From assembly GCA_947493455.1 (NCBI GenBank), contig CANLRB010000001.1:62001-126000 (forward strand): a stretch of DNA of 64,000 bases, read 5' to 3'. Below are positions 45,366 to 54,294 of this stretch, piece by piece. The position numbers and the translations under genes were made by a program. The stretch comes from an uncultured Pseudoalteromonas sp. (GTDB lineage: Bacteria; Pseudomonadota; Gammaproteobacteria; Enterobacterales; Alteromonadaceae). The notes beneath the pieces are model-generated. The model was given only the letters and a program-made list of their open reading frames with translations, did not search any database and was not told where the DNA came from. Position 1 is the stretch's first letter; the number at the start of each line of letters is the position of its first letter.

Positions 45366-46660
45366 TAAAACTTGTCGTTTACCAATTGCTATTTGCACTC
45401 AATTGCATTTTTTTAATGCCATATTCGTTTGTACTATTTTCTATTGTCAGCGCCTTGTTAGCTGTGTTGGTCGGTTTGCATTTTTATCGTATTAAAAAAC
45501 AAAATCAGCAACTCGCAACCACTATTTTTCAAGGACTACAAAGCCTGCACGATGGTGACTTTTCGATTAGTTTGGCAACGTCAAATCAGGATTTTGACAA
45601 AGAAATAGCCTTCTTTAATACTGTCATCGACAAATTACGTAAAGAGCGCCAGCACCTTTACCAACGGGAGCTGCTACTAGATAAGGTGGTAAACGCAGCT
45701 AACGTGGTCACACTTTTATTTAATCATCGCGATGAGCTAATTTTTACTAATTTAGCAGCGGACTCCTTTTTTCATCGTCGCGATAATTTAATTGGCACCA
45801 CCATAGAGTCGTTATGCGTTGATCACTATCATGTATTAAGCGCGCCACTTAGTGACGCCCGCGATAAAGCGCAAGATGCAATTATTTATTTACCAGACCA
45901 ACAACACATCAACCAAGCTTGGCATTTGTCATCGTCAAACGTTGCCCTGCATGGGGTGAAACACACGTTAGTACTCCTTAAACCAATTGGTGAACAACTT
46001 AATAAACAAGAGTTACTGACATGGAAAAAAGTAATTCGGGTTATCAACCATGAACTCAATAATTCAATCGCCCCAATCAGTTCGCTCTGTCACAGTGGTC
46101 AATTTGTGGCAAAAGAGCTCGACAATCCGCAGCTGGAACGTGTTTTTAATGGTATTTCAAAGCGTATAAACCACCTCGGCCAATTTATTCAAGATTACAG
46201 CCAACTCGCAAAAATAAAACAACCAAACATCTGCAAGATCGAAAACAAAGAGCTGCTTACAACATTACAAGAGCTATTTGACTTTAAAATTGACAATCAG
46301 CTTAACACGACGCCAATTTATGCCGACAAAGAGCAGCTCGAACAGGTTTTGATCAACCTCATTAAAAACGCACATCAAGCGGAAGAAGTGACGCGCGTAA
46401 CACTGACATTGCGTTCGCAACATGACCAAATTTGCATTCAAGTACACGACAATGGCTTGGGAATGCCGAGTGACATTATGGAACAAGCATTTACCCCCTA
46501 TTTTTCAACCAAGCAACAAGGGAGCGGTATCGGCCTTGCAATTTGCCGGGACATCATTGAAGCACATGGTGGCCGTATTCACCTTAGCAACCACCAGCAA
46601 AGTGAAAAAAGTGGTTTTACCGTGTCTGTTTTTTTACCTCAATCGCTTAAATCCTGCTAA
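45362..46660 (+). CDS. Membrane sensor histidine kinase
   Basis: A 432-residue kinase. The GTG start at 45362 overlaps the regulator's TGA (GTGA) and is preceded by AAGG; a TTG 24 bases earlier is a less likely start. Two transmembrane segments lie within residues 5-42 with almost no periplasmic loop, then a HAMP-like and PAS-like region (about 50-205). The H-box VINHELNNSIAPISS places the phosphorylated His at about residue 230. N, G1 and G2 boxes (LINLIKNAHQAEE, DNGLGMP, GSGIGLAICRDI) are intact. The short loop suggests sensing within the membrane or cytoplasm. Partner of the upstream regulator. Confidence 0.92.
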   Translation: MIKLVVYQLLFALNCIFLMPYSFVLFSIVSALLAVLVGLHFYRIKKQNQQLATTIFQGLQSLHDGDFSISLATSNQDFDKEIAFFNTVIDKLRKERQHLYQRELLLDKVVNAANVVTLLFNHRDELIFTNLAADSFFHRRDNLIGTTIESLCVDHYHVLSAPLSDARDKAQDAIIYLPDQQHINQAWHLSSSNVALHGVKHTLVLLKPIGEQLNKQELLTWKKVIRVINHELNNSIAPISSLCHSGQFVAKELDNPQLERVFNGISKRINHLGQFIQDYSQLAKIKQPNICKIENKELLTTLQELFDFKIDNQLNTTPIYADKEQLEQVLINLIKNAHQAEEVTRVTLTLRSQHDQICIQVHDNGLGMPSDIMEQAFTPYFSTKQQGSGIGLAICRDIIEAHGGRIHLSNHQQSEKSGFTVSVFLPQSLKSC

Positions 46661-46695
46661 GTTTATAACTGACAAAAAAATTATAAGGATTTAAG

Positions 46696-47100
46696 ATGTT
46701 TAAATTAGTGGCTGTTGTTCTTTGTGTATTTTCGCTCTCTTTATATGCTGCCGACAACAGTGTATTAAAAGTTGACTATGCGATTTCGCAAAAGCTCAAT
46801 CATACCTTTGCCAACGACGCAAATATTCAACCCGATGCCAGTGATTTTGACATACTTAATACGATTTCGATGAGTAGTGAGTCGGGTATTCGAAAGGCAG
46901 TGATCACTGTTCAAAACTTAGCAACAGGCGGACGTTCGCTCAATCAAAAACAAATCCTCGGTCTTTTTGCCGATGGTACACGTTTACAACCGACCGAATT
47001 TTTACAGCGTTTTAAAGGCGGTGAAATTGTCTCGATCACAATTTCATTTGGCGAGCACGATTTCCCGTTGCTTGAAGTGTATACCAGGCCCAACGAATAG
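46696..47100 (+). CDS. Small exported protein after the two-component genes
   Basis: A 134-residue protein with a clear signal peptide (MFKLVAVVLCVFSLSLYA, cleavage before ADN). I do not recognise the family. The mature part has two segments that read as beta strands (AVITVQNLATGG and EIVSITISFGEHDFPLLEVYT). It starts 35 bp after the kinase stop with AAGGA upstream, so it is probably in the same operon and may be a periplasmic accessory or sensor partner. Confidence 0.65.
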   Translation: MFKLVAVVLCVFSLSLYAADNSVLKVDYAISQKLNHTFANDANIQPDASDFDILNTISMSSESGIRKAVITVQNLATGGRSLNQKQILGLFADGTRLQPTEFLQRFKGGEIVSITISFGEHDFPLLEVYTRPNE

Positions 47101-47262
47101 TGTTGTTCCATGCGATTGAATTCGAAATCACTCTATCACGACGCTATTTTGCTTAACTGCTGATAATTAGTATTAAAATCTTTATATACAGACTCGCTGG
47201 TGACTCGTCGCTTAACTGTAAATTAAACGGCGAGCCCAGTCGCTTTGCAAGGAATTCTTACG

Positions 47263-48375
47263 CTAAAGCTTGTCCATACGCGCTTGATACTTTTGTTGTC
47301 TTTCTATGTCGCTTTTAGCAAATTGAATGGCCGTTGTTAAATGGCGTTTTGCCAAAGTGTTATTTTGCTGTGCCTGTGCAACGTCAGCAAGCAGCGAATA
47401 CGAAAAATGTGATTTTGGATAATACGCTTTTGCTTGCTGTGCAACGGAAAGTGCCATTGGTAAGTTTTTCTGGCTGATTAAAGCCGAAGTCAACGCCCAT
47501 AAATCATATTCCGTTGGCTTTACCGAATAACCGAGTTTATCGCTTAAGTCCTGATAATGCTGTGTTAACGCGTTCTCTTTTTCACTCAACTTTGGCAATG
47601 ACAAAAACCAATTACTAAATAATCCTTTTAACGTTTTATACGAGCCCAAATGCGCAACCGACATATGGTCTTCACCATCGAGCAATTCAATCGTATGGGT
47701 CGCGCGCAAATGTGATTGTGCGTTAATCAATTTACTGAGCGCATCAAAACTCTTTTTCGGTGTTGCAAAGGTACTTTCCCCTTCAAGATGTATGGCAAGG
47801 AACGGCTGCTCTTTATTGGCAAACGACTTAGGTAAATAGTCGAGTAGGACTTCATTTCCCCATGCAAGTGATGGTGCAAGTGCTATAAATGCGGAAAAGC
47901 TATATGGCTTTTGATAATACGCATTAAGCGTAAACACACCACCAAGCGAATGACCGAGTAAAATATCAAAGTCCGCTGTTCGATAATGCTTGTTAATGTA
48001 CGGTTTTACTTCGTTGGTAATAAAATCAAAAAACTGAGCGCTCGCTGCGCTCTCGGTTTTTTCGCTCGTAAATGGCGCCAACTCGCTAAAGCGTTGCTGC
48101 TGCGAAATACCAACAACGATCATAGGACTTATGGTGCCAGATAAATAGTGAATGGTGCTAGCAAGATGGTCAAACTGACTTTCTGCATCAGTTAAATACA
48201 ACACTGGGAACTGATAAAATCCTTCAGTTTGATAATTTGCGGGTAATGAAACCCGAATAGTTCGCTCTGCATTAAGAATTTTAGATTGCAGTTTTATTTG
48301 CTGACCTAGTTCACTTGCGCTAGCATGCGCCATCGATAAAATAAAAAATATTATTAAATAAAAATAGTGTTTCAT
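47263..48375 (-). CDS. Exported alpha/beta-hydrolase (esterase D-like) with C-terminal TPR-like region
   Basis: A 370-residue protein with signal peptide (MKHYFYLIIFFILSMAHASA). The catalytic domain matches the COG2819-type esterases: QFPVLYLTDAESQF, nucleophile Ser143 in GHSLGG, and probable catalytic His in GEDHMSVAHLG. The last 90 residues (LWALTSALISQKNLPMALSVAQQAKAYYPKSHFSYSLLADVAQAQ) resemble tetratricopeptide helices. The start at 48375 has GAGGAG upstream. It is divergent from the ToxR-like regulator at 48479 and is a plausible target of it. Confidence 0.85.
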   Translation of the reverse strand: MKHYFYLIIFFILSMAHASASELGQQIKLQSKILNAERTIRVSLPANYQTEGFYQFPVLYLTDAESQFDHLASTIHYLSGTISPMIVVGISQQQRFSELAPFTSEKTESAASAQFFDFITNEVKPYINKHYRTADFDILLGHSLGGVFTLNAYYQKPYSFSAFIALAPSLAWGNEVLLDYLPKSFANKEQPFLAIHLEGESTFATPKKSFDALSKLINAQSHLRATHTIELLDGEDHMSVAHLGSYKTLKGLFSNWFLSLPKLSEKENALTQHYQDLSDKLGYSVKPTEYDLWALTSALISQKNLPMALSVAQQAKAYYPKSHFSYSLLADVAQAQQNNTLAKRHLTTAIQFAKSDIERQQKYQARMDKL

Positions 48376-48478
48376 AATTACTCCTCGTTTTTTTGTTACC
48401 TTTGCGCAACAACCACAAAACGAGCAATGCAAAAAACATTATTTTTACCTTAGGAAAAGTTTAGGGTTATATAAAACA

Positions 48479-50458
48479 GTGGGTTACGAATTAACACCGG
48501 CATTTAAAATTGGTCAAATTTTAGTTGAACCAAACAAAGGAACACTGACCAATGAAGGGCAAACACAGCCAATTGAGCCAAAAGCGATGGCCGTTTTATG
48601 TCTGTTACATGAGCACCATAATGAGGTCGTTAGTCAACAAATGCTGTTTGATACAGTGTGGCCGAATCGTGTTTTTTCGCCGAGTTCATTACAGCGCATC
48701 ATTGCAATTCTGCGTAAAGCGCTCGGAGAGACAAGTCAAAACCCGCAGTTTTTATTCACTCATCCAAAACTTGGCTACCGGTTGCAGGGTGTCACAAAAA
48801 TTGACATTAAAGAAAATGAAACCGTAGAAACGACGTCAACTGAGTTAAACGAGCAAAAAACTATCCCGCCATTCATTATTTATGGCGCAATTGTTATCTT
48901 ATTGGGTTTATTACTTGCAACACTCGTTATTATCAACCCAATTCAAAAACAAGCTCCCCTGAGTTATACCCAAAAACAATTGAGCTTTACCAAAGATGCC
49001 GAATTTAATGCTCAGATTTCACCAAATGGCAACGTTTTTAGTTATATAAAACAAACAAACCGAAACAGCTTAATAGTTAACAACCTAGATGGTCAGGGTA
49101 ACGAGCTGTCAATAAATAGCAGCAACGAAATCATTGAGCATATTTGGTTAACTCAAAATCAAGTTTTGCTTGTTACTGAAAATGCATCAGGAGACATTGA
49201 GCTCAGTGAGGTCAAAATTGACCTGAGCGCAATAGATGGCAAAATTGCACCAATAATGACGCTTGATAAATGGCGACATGCAGGTGCGTTAGCATCTCAC
49301 AAAGGTGCGGTGTACTTAGTTGCCGAAAATGACGCTTACCATTTGCTAAAAATCAGTCTGGCAACGCAAACCGTAACCTCAATTACCGAATTAAGCGAGC
49401 GCATCATCAATGTGTCTCTCGCATCAAGTCCTCACGGGTTGTATTTACACTATTTTGATGGTCAACAAAGCTATTTTAAGTTAATGGAAAACGAGCACAA
49501 GCTTGAAACGATTGCAGTTCAATTGCCCGATATTACAAACCTTAGTTGGTCGCCAAAGCACAAAGGTTTAGTTGTAAACAATCAAATGATTGCCGAACAG
49601 CTGCTGTATAAAGATAGTCACTTGAGCACTGTGACATTTTCATCTCCCCAACTTCTGTCTCATATTGCGATAAACGACAGTAAAATTATCGCCGATACGG
49701 CAACCCGAGATATGGATATTATTGCGTTGCATAATAGCCAAATAACGCCTGTTATTGATAGTAAGTTTTCCGACTACCAGTCAGCATTAAATGCGAAACA
49801 GCAACTCGCATTTTTATCAACCCGTAATGGGTTTCCGCAAATATTTTTGAAAACAACACATGGCACCCGCCTGATCTACGACAACCCAAACAAAGTGGGG
49901 TTTATTCCGCCGCTAATTTGGTCTCCTGAAGGCGAGAAACTGGCGTTTGTAGTTGACGGGTCAATTATTATTTTTGATGTCGCAACGCAAAACACAACAC
50001 AATTGCCAAATATTAGCGCCGTGCAGCGAATTTATAGCTGGAGTGAGCACAATACGTTGCTCTACAAATTGCGTGATGGCCAAAGTAAAGAATTGGATTT
50101 AATAACACATGAGATGCACGACTTAGATGTCAAAAACGCTTTTTTTCTCGCCCGTGATAGCAATAAAGTGTTATTGGGTGTCACTGAGTCAGCCCTTTTT
50201 TGGGGTGAAAAGTCGAGCAATTCAACGGCGCCAATCATCAATGCACTCTATACGAATAACGGGCTATTACTGCAAACAGCAAGCGAAACTGGCTCTGAAT
50301 TTACCATTTTTGATAGTGCGCTTACCCCGTCATCTAAACGTGTAGTTAACGATCAATGTGATGTTATCACAACAGTCAGTTTAAATCAGACGAAAGGTGT
50401 TTTGTGTACCCAATACCACCCAACCGATAGTGATATTTACCTATACGAAATTAAATAG
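48479..50458 (+). CDS. ToxR/CadC-like membrane transcriptional regulator with beta-propeller-like sensor
   Basis: A 659-residue protein starting at GTG. The N-terminal winged helix (about 1-105) has the OmpR/CadC pattern: IEPKAMAVLCLLHEHHNEVVSQQMLFDTVWPNRVFSPSSLQRIIAILRKALGE...GYRL. A single transmembrane segment lies at about 134-154. The periplasmic 500 residues contain repeated 'ISPNGNVFSYI', 'LSWSPKHKGLVV' and 'LIWSPEGEKLAFV' elements typical of TolB/WD40-like propeller blades. It would bind DNA from the membrane in response to a periplasmic signal. It is divergent from the hydrolase gene across a 103-bp gap. Confidence 0.87.
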   Translation: MGYELTPAFKIGQILVEPNKGTLTNEGQTQPIEPKAMAVLCLLHEHHNEVVSQQMLFDTVWPNRVFSPSSLQRIIAILRKALGETSQNPQFLFTHPKLGYRLQGVTKIDIKENETVETTSTELNEQKTIPPFIIYGAIVILLGLLLATLVIINPIQKQAPLSYTQKQLSFTKDAEFNAQISPNGNVFSYIKQTNRNSLIVNNLDGQGNELSINSSNEIIEHIWLTQNQVLLVTENASGDIELSEVKIDLSAIDGKIAPIMTLDKWRHAGALASHKGAVYLVAENDAYHLLKISLATQTVTSITELSERIINVSLASSPHGLYLHYFDGQQSYFKLMENEHKLETIAVQLPDITNLSWSPKHKGLVVNNQMIAEQLLYKDSHLSTVTFSSPQLLSHIAINDSKIIADTATRDMDIIALHNSQITPVIDSKFSDYQSALNAKQQLAFLSTRNGFPQIFLKTTHGTRLIYDNPNKVGFIPPLIWSPEGEKLAFVVDGSIIIFDVATQNTTQLPNISAVQRIYSWSEHNTLLYKLRDGQSKELDLITHEMHDLDVKNAFFLARDSNKVLLGVTESALFWGEKSSNSTAPIINALYTNNGLLLQTASETGSEFTIFDSALTPSSKRVVNDQCDVITTVSLNQTKGVLCTQYHPTDSDIYLYEIK

Positions 50459-50530
50459 CATGCAAATTACCGCTCATTTTTTGAAATCTGGTTTATGCTT
50501 ATTAGTAACTAGAATCAAAAAGTTAAGTGC

Positions 50531-52108
50531 ATGGAAGTCAATTTAGCCAAAACATTATTAATTGCTTTCGCGCTAAGTGGTTACTCACATAAAGTGCTTG
50601 CAAATGCAGACGTTCAACTCACCAATGCCGAATCGACTGCGTCACGAACTAACAACATAATTGTCGTAAAAGAGCGCAGACTTGACGGTGATTGGCATGC
50701 TGCTTGGTGGGAACTCGGGTCATACATGTTACTCGGCATTGGCATGTACAGCCTTGAAGAAGAAACCATGCAACTGGATTGGGACTATGAAATTGAGGAT
50801 GGCTTTTTAAATCATACTTGGGACCGCTTTACGACAAAAGATGCTTGGAAGTTAGATAACAATGACTTCACCATGAACTGGGGGCATACGTATGCAGGTT
50901 CATTCTACCATCAAGCATTTAGAAAGAACGACTTAAGTTTTTATCAATCACTTACTGGCCCCATCGTTGGTTCGCTTGTCTGGGAGGGAGTGATTGAGTA
51001 TAAAGAGGTGGTCAGTATTAATGATCATGTTACCACCATGTTCGGTGGCGCATTCTTAGGGGAGGTATTTTTTCAAACCAGTGAAATGTTAAAGCGTAAA
51101 CAAAGTCGCTCAGCCCATATTTTGGCAAGTATTCTAAATCCGTCTCTAAGCCTTGAGAATTGGTATTATGACAAAGGGTATAACGCCCCCTATCGCAATT
51201 TTGCACAAAGTTTTGGTTTTGCTAAAGCGAGCGAAGAACGCTTTGACCTGTATTCCGATCTACTTTATTCAAACGGCACCCAGTATAGTGATGCAAGAAC
51301 TATCGCCTTGCTTGGATTGAACACACGCACCGATAATCTGCCGCTTAGCTACCAACAGCATCAACAAGTTTGGTTTAGCGATCCGGTAATCGCCACACTT
51401 AACTTTGAACTCGGTTTTTCAAGTGAAGGCTCTGATGTTTATACCACTCACGCTAAACTAGTTTACGCCGGTTATGCCAACTTCGTTAACAATCAACAAA
51501 ACCACCACAGACTTATTGCAGGCCTTTGGGGTGGCCTCAATCTTGTCAGTTTTGGTAAAGGTGATAATGAGGATTTTTATGGTGCAATTAACCTAGCTGG
51601 GTTCACGGTTGAATCAAGCTATAAAACTTTGACATATCAACTACGTACCCAATTTGATTTCGCATTTGATTTTGCTATGGTGCGCCCTTTTACAAAAAAT
51701 GCGGCTCTCGCAGATAAACAAAGTGGTTGGTGGTTTACAAAACCAGTTTTGTGGCAAGAAAACTACTACTATGCCTTGGGTCACTCAATGGAGCTGACAT
51801 CGCAGCTGGATATCGGTTCATGGCAATTAAGCGCCCGATTACGCCATCACTATTGGGATTCTATCGATCACAAAGAGTATGAGCGTATTGGTGTTGCTGA
51901 GAACCGCTTTGATATGGATTTAAAGGATACTCGATTTGATGCCAACTTATCGCTCGGTTATCAATTTACAAACATCATATCGGCGCACCTATATTTGCAA
52001 TACAAAGAGCGTAAAGGAAAAGCATTTGGTATCGACAATTCAGGATTCAGAAAAATTGAACGAGACAACGAACGTTTGCTCGGATTGAGATTATCAATGA
52101 GTTTGTAG
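50531..52108 (+). CDS. DUF3943 family envelope protein
   Basis: A 525-residue exported protein with an N-terminal signal peptide (VNLAKTLLIAFALSGYSHKVLA). The region NWGHTYAGSFYHQAFRKNDLSFYQSLTGPIVGSLVWEGVIEYKEVVSINDHVTTMFGGAFLGE matches the DUF3943 domain. The C-terminal half has alternating aromatic/polar strands and ends in RLSMSL, consistent with an outer-membrane beta barrel, though this is inference. It is 72 bp after the regulator gene. Function unknown. Confidence 0.75.
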   Translation: MEVNLAKTLLIAFALSGYSHKVLANADVQLTNAESTASRTNNIIVVKERRLDGDWHAAWWELGSYMLLGIGMYSLEEETMQLDWDYEIEDGFLNHTWDRFTTKDAWKLDNNDFTMNWGHTYAGSFYHQAFRKNDLSFYQSLTGPIVGSLVWEGVIEYKEVVSINDHVTTMFGGAFLGEVFFQTSEMLKRKQSRSAHILASILNPSLSLENWYYDKGYNAPYRNFAQSFGFAKASEERFDLYSDLLYSNGTQYSDARTIALLGLNTRTDNLPLSYQQHQQVWFSDPVIATLNFELGFSSEGSDVYTTHAKLVYAGYANFVNNQQNHHRLIAGLWGGLNLVSFGKGDNEDFYGAINLAGFTVESSYKTLTYQLRTQFDFAFDFAMVRPFTKNAALADKQSGWWFTKPVLWQENYYYALGHSMELTSQLDIGSWQLSARLRHHYWDSIDHKEYERIGVAENRFDMDLKDTRFDANLSLGYQFTNIISAHLYLQYKERKGKAFGIDNSGFRKIERDNERLLGLRLSMSL

Positions 52109-52216
52109 CTATATTAGCCTTTCCCCCTAACTTATCAAAAAATATGAAAAAATAACAATTTATTAAAACCTTTAAATTGCTTTTTAATAATTTGGTCGTG
52201 TAAAATTACCAGCGCC

Positions 52217-52268
52217 TTGTACTTAATTCAGTGACACTGATTAAAATAGAAATCACTATCAAGTACAA
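52217..52268. repeat. Inverted repeat upstream of the DUF4124 gene
   Basis: TTGTACTT (52217-52224) pairs with AAGTACAA (52261-52268), and inside it GTGA (52231-52234) pairs with TCAC (52253-52256). It lies about 55 bp before the next start codon, within a 215-bp gap, and could be an operator pair or a leader structure. No T-run follows. Confidence 0.35.
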
Positions 52269-52323
52269 AATAGACAACAATAAAATGGAATTCCTCCGTT
52301 AAAATAATAAAAGGAATGCGACT

Positions 52324-52686
52324 ATGAAGCTGGTCATTTTATTCTCTTTACTGATTTTTGCTGTACAAAGCGATGCAGCTATCTATAAGTGGGTTGACGA
52401 AAATGGCATAGTACATTTTTCTCAAAACGAAAGTGACGCACCGAAAAATGCGGATGTAAAAGAGGTAAAAGTACATCAGGCAAATGTAAGCCAAGCACCT
52501 AAAAATACCAACATTCCGAGCATTGCAAAAACAAAGCAATTATCAACTGCGGAACTTGATCGTAAGTGTTCAAAACTGGGAAATATTGCTGCGCGTAATC
52601 CTAATGGGTTTAAGTCGCCCGAATATGCCGAATACGTTCGCATTGGTTGCACCTCTTCAAGTCGCCTGCGCCGCATCTTCAACTAA
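52324..52686 (+). CDS. DUF4124 domain-containing exported protein
   Basis: A 120-residue exported protein. The signal peptide (MKLVILFSLLIFAVQSDA) is followed directly by the DUF4124 motif AIYKWVDENGIVHFSQN (family 'iYrWvDedGvvhfsD.P'). Then comes a Lys/Asn/Pro linker and a C-terminal part with two Cys residues (RKCSKLGN, RIGCTSS) that could form a disulfide. AAGGAA precedes the ATG. DUF4124 proteins are common small envelope proteins of unknown function. A REP-like repeat follows 8 bp after the stop. Confidence 0.8.
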   Translation: MKLVILFSLLIFAVQSDAAIYKWVDENGIVHFSQNESDAPKNADVKEVKVHQANVSQAPKNTNIPSIAKTKQLSTAELDRKCSKLGNIAARNPNGFKSPEYAEYVRIGCTSSSRLRRIFN

Positions 52687-52694
52687 TAGTGAAT

Positions 52695-52736
52695 TAGGGT
52701 CAGAGTCACAAACTCCCTATTTTAACTCTGACCCTA
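52695..52736. repeat. REP-like palindrome, copy 1
   Basis: TAGGGTCAGAGT (52695-52706) and ACTCTGACCCTA (52725-52736) form a perfect 12-bp stem around the loop CACAAACTCCCTATTTTA. Two diverged copies occur at 54248 and 56506. GGGTCAGAGT-type palindromes are characteristic of repeats linked to REP-associated tyrosine transposases (RAYTs); no RAYT gene is in the window. It may also act as a 3' terminator of the DUF4124 gene. Confidence 0.8.
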
Positions 52737-52791
52737 TTTGAATAGACGCGACTAAATCAATTTTTTAAAATTAGTCTAAACTATTGATTTA

Positions 52792-53046
52792 TTAGTTACA
52801 TTTATTCAACTCAAGTGCGCTATTGAGTGCGTTTAATACTGCAGAACAACCTTTTTCGGTTACGATGCTACTACCCGTTGCGCGATTACCATTTGCTCGT
52901 GAACGTCCCGTGCTAAAGTTCTTAACAGCATAGTTACCTGTCATATTAAGTGTGTCGACGACTAAAATGTCACTGCGCACTAATTTATCTTGCAATACAA
53001 ATGTTGAGATTGCAGCGACCATAGTACCGATAATTAATTTTTTCAT
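52792..53046 (-). CDS. Small exported protein of unknown function
   Basis: An 84-residue protein with a probable signal peptide (MKKLIIGTMVAAISTFVLQ) and AAGGAA upstream of the ATG. The mature part is polar, with a basic stretch (GRSRANGNRATGSS) and two Cys (GCSAVLNALNSALELNKC) near the C-terminus that could pair. I do not recognise a family. It lies 11 bp after the desaturase-family gene and may be co-transcribed with it. Confidence 0.55.
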   Translation of the reverse strand: MKKLIIGTMVAAISTFVLQDKLVRSDILVVDTLNMTGNYAVKNFSTGRSRANGNRATGSSIVTEKGCSAVLNALNSALELNKCN

Positions 53047-53057
53047 TTTTTTCCTTT

Positions 53058-54023
53058 TTAGTGTTTTATAGAGTTTGTAAACAAAAACGATTTAAATGTT
53101 CCCTGACACCTATTGTTCTGAGATAAGCCAAATACAACTTTTTCATCATTAGCGGGTAAATAGAGAGTATCAAAAAACCAATCCCAGATAGCCAAATTAC
53201 TGCCGTAGTTTTTGTTGCGATGTTGAGCTAGACAACTATGATGAACTTGATGCATAGCAGGGCTTACCACGATATGACTCAACCAACGCGGAAAACATAA
53301 AAAAACATGAGAATGAACTAACGTTCCAGCAAATATCAAAATAAAGAAGCCGAACACATTTGTGCCTAAAATAAGTAGTTCCGAGGCTGAACCACCGAGT
53401 AAATAGTTGCAACTTCCCGATATTAACAAACTAGCGCAGTAAGTAATTGGTAACCTTAAAATAGCTTCCAATGGATGCGCTCTAAAGTTAGTGAAGGGTG
53501 TTAAGTTAGTCGCACTGTGGTGGCGGCTGTGAATGCGCCATAAATATAATGCTTCGTGAAGTGTGCGATGATACCAATAATTAAAAAAGTCATAGACGAT
53601 AAATGCCGTAACACTTGTTAGCAAGATTGCTTCGAAAGTGTTAACGGGAGATTCAATTTGACCGAAAGCCGTCACCAACATATTTGTAACAGCCAAACTG
53701 TCTGCCGTCGCTGTACCAGAAAAATTACGGGCAATAATATAGGTGACACTTGCTAAGCAAATTGAATTAACAAACAATGAAAGGTAATCAATACGACTGG
53801 ATTTACTCCACCAAATACGAGTACTTAAAAAAGCAGCGCGAAACGTGCGGTAGCTAAAATGTCTCGACTTTCTCTTCTTAATAAACCATATAAAGGCAAA
53901 TGCGATAACTAAGTTTGGCACAAAAAACAAAGCTTCATTTAACGCTATATCAATGACAGGGTAAACAACAATGGTTTCTAATATAAATAGGGTATCAAAC
54001 AGTATCTCAGCAAACTCTTTCAT
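53058..54023 (-). CDS. Sterol desaturase / fatty acid hydroxylase family membrane enzyme
   Basis: A 321-residue membrane protein with several hydrophobic segments. The di-iron histidine motifs are present in order: HRTLH (His152, His156), HSRHH (His165, His168, His169), a lone His near 183 (NFRAHPLE), and HQVHH near residue 260. This is the pattern of the fatty acid hydroxylase superfamily, which uses O2 to hydroxylate or desaturate lipids. The start was placed at the ATG at 54023 and not the TTG at 54032. The substrate is unknown. Confidence 0.85.
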   Translation of the reverse strand: MKEFAEILFDTLFILETIVVYPVIDIALNEALFFVPNLVIAFAFIWFIKKRKSRHFSYRTFRAAFLSTRIWWSKSSRIDYLSLFVNSICLASVTYIIARNFSGTATADSLAVTNMLVTAFGQIESPVNTFEAILLTSVTAFIVYDFFNYWYHRTLHEALYLWRIHSRHHSATNLTPFTNFRAHPLEAILRLPITYCASLLISGSCNYLLGGSASELLILGTNVFGFFILIFAGTLVHSHVFLCFPRWLSHIVVSPAMHQVHHSCLAQHRNKNYGSNLAIWDWFFDTLYLPANDEKVVFGLSQNNRCQGTFKSFLFTNSIKH

Positions 54024-54160
54024 TAATAACAACTACATACAATGAAACAAAAGTGAACCGTACCTTTAAAAAATATTTTTGTCCATATTTTTGAAACAAA
54101 TATATTTATTTAATTTACATTAACTTAGCCATTTTCGGCTCAAATAGGGGTTATTCACTC

Positions 54161-54226
54161 ATGAATCAACTCGACTTTGCATGGCGCCAGCATGCAGATT
54201 TATTTGATCAGCCAACACTTTTTTGA
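54161..54226 (+). other. 21-codon open frame, possible remnant or leader
   Basis: An ATG frame encodes MNQLDFAWRQHADLFDQPTLF and stops. AGGGG lies 10 bases upstream. The composition looks coding, and the frame ends just before REP-like copy 2, so this may be the surviving 5' end of a gene interrupted by rearrangement. The rest of the 262-bp gap (54033-54294) holds nothing recognisable. Confidence 0.3.
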
Positions 54227-54247
54227 AGTGCTGATAAACAGTTTTTT

Positions 54248-54285
54248 GTCAGGGCCACAAACTCCCTATTTTAACTCCGACCCTT
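54248..54285. repeat. REP-like palindrome, copy 2 (diverged)
   Basis: GTCAGGGCCACAAACTCCCT... continuing to AACTCCGACCCT matches copy 1 with three substitutions and a shortened left arm (preceded by TTTTTT instead of AGG). It lies about 10 bp from the 3' end of the 54295-55590 gene. Confidence 0.7.
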
Positions 54286-54294
54286 GTTAACCAG

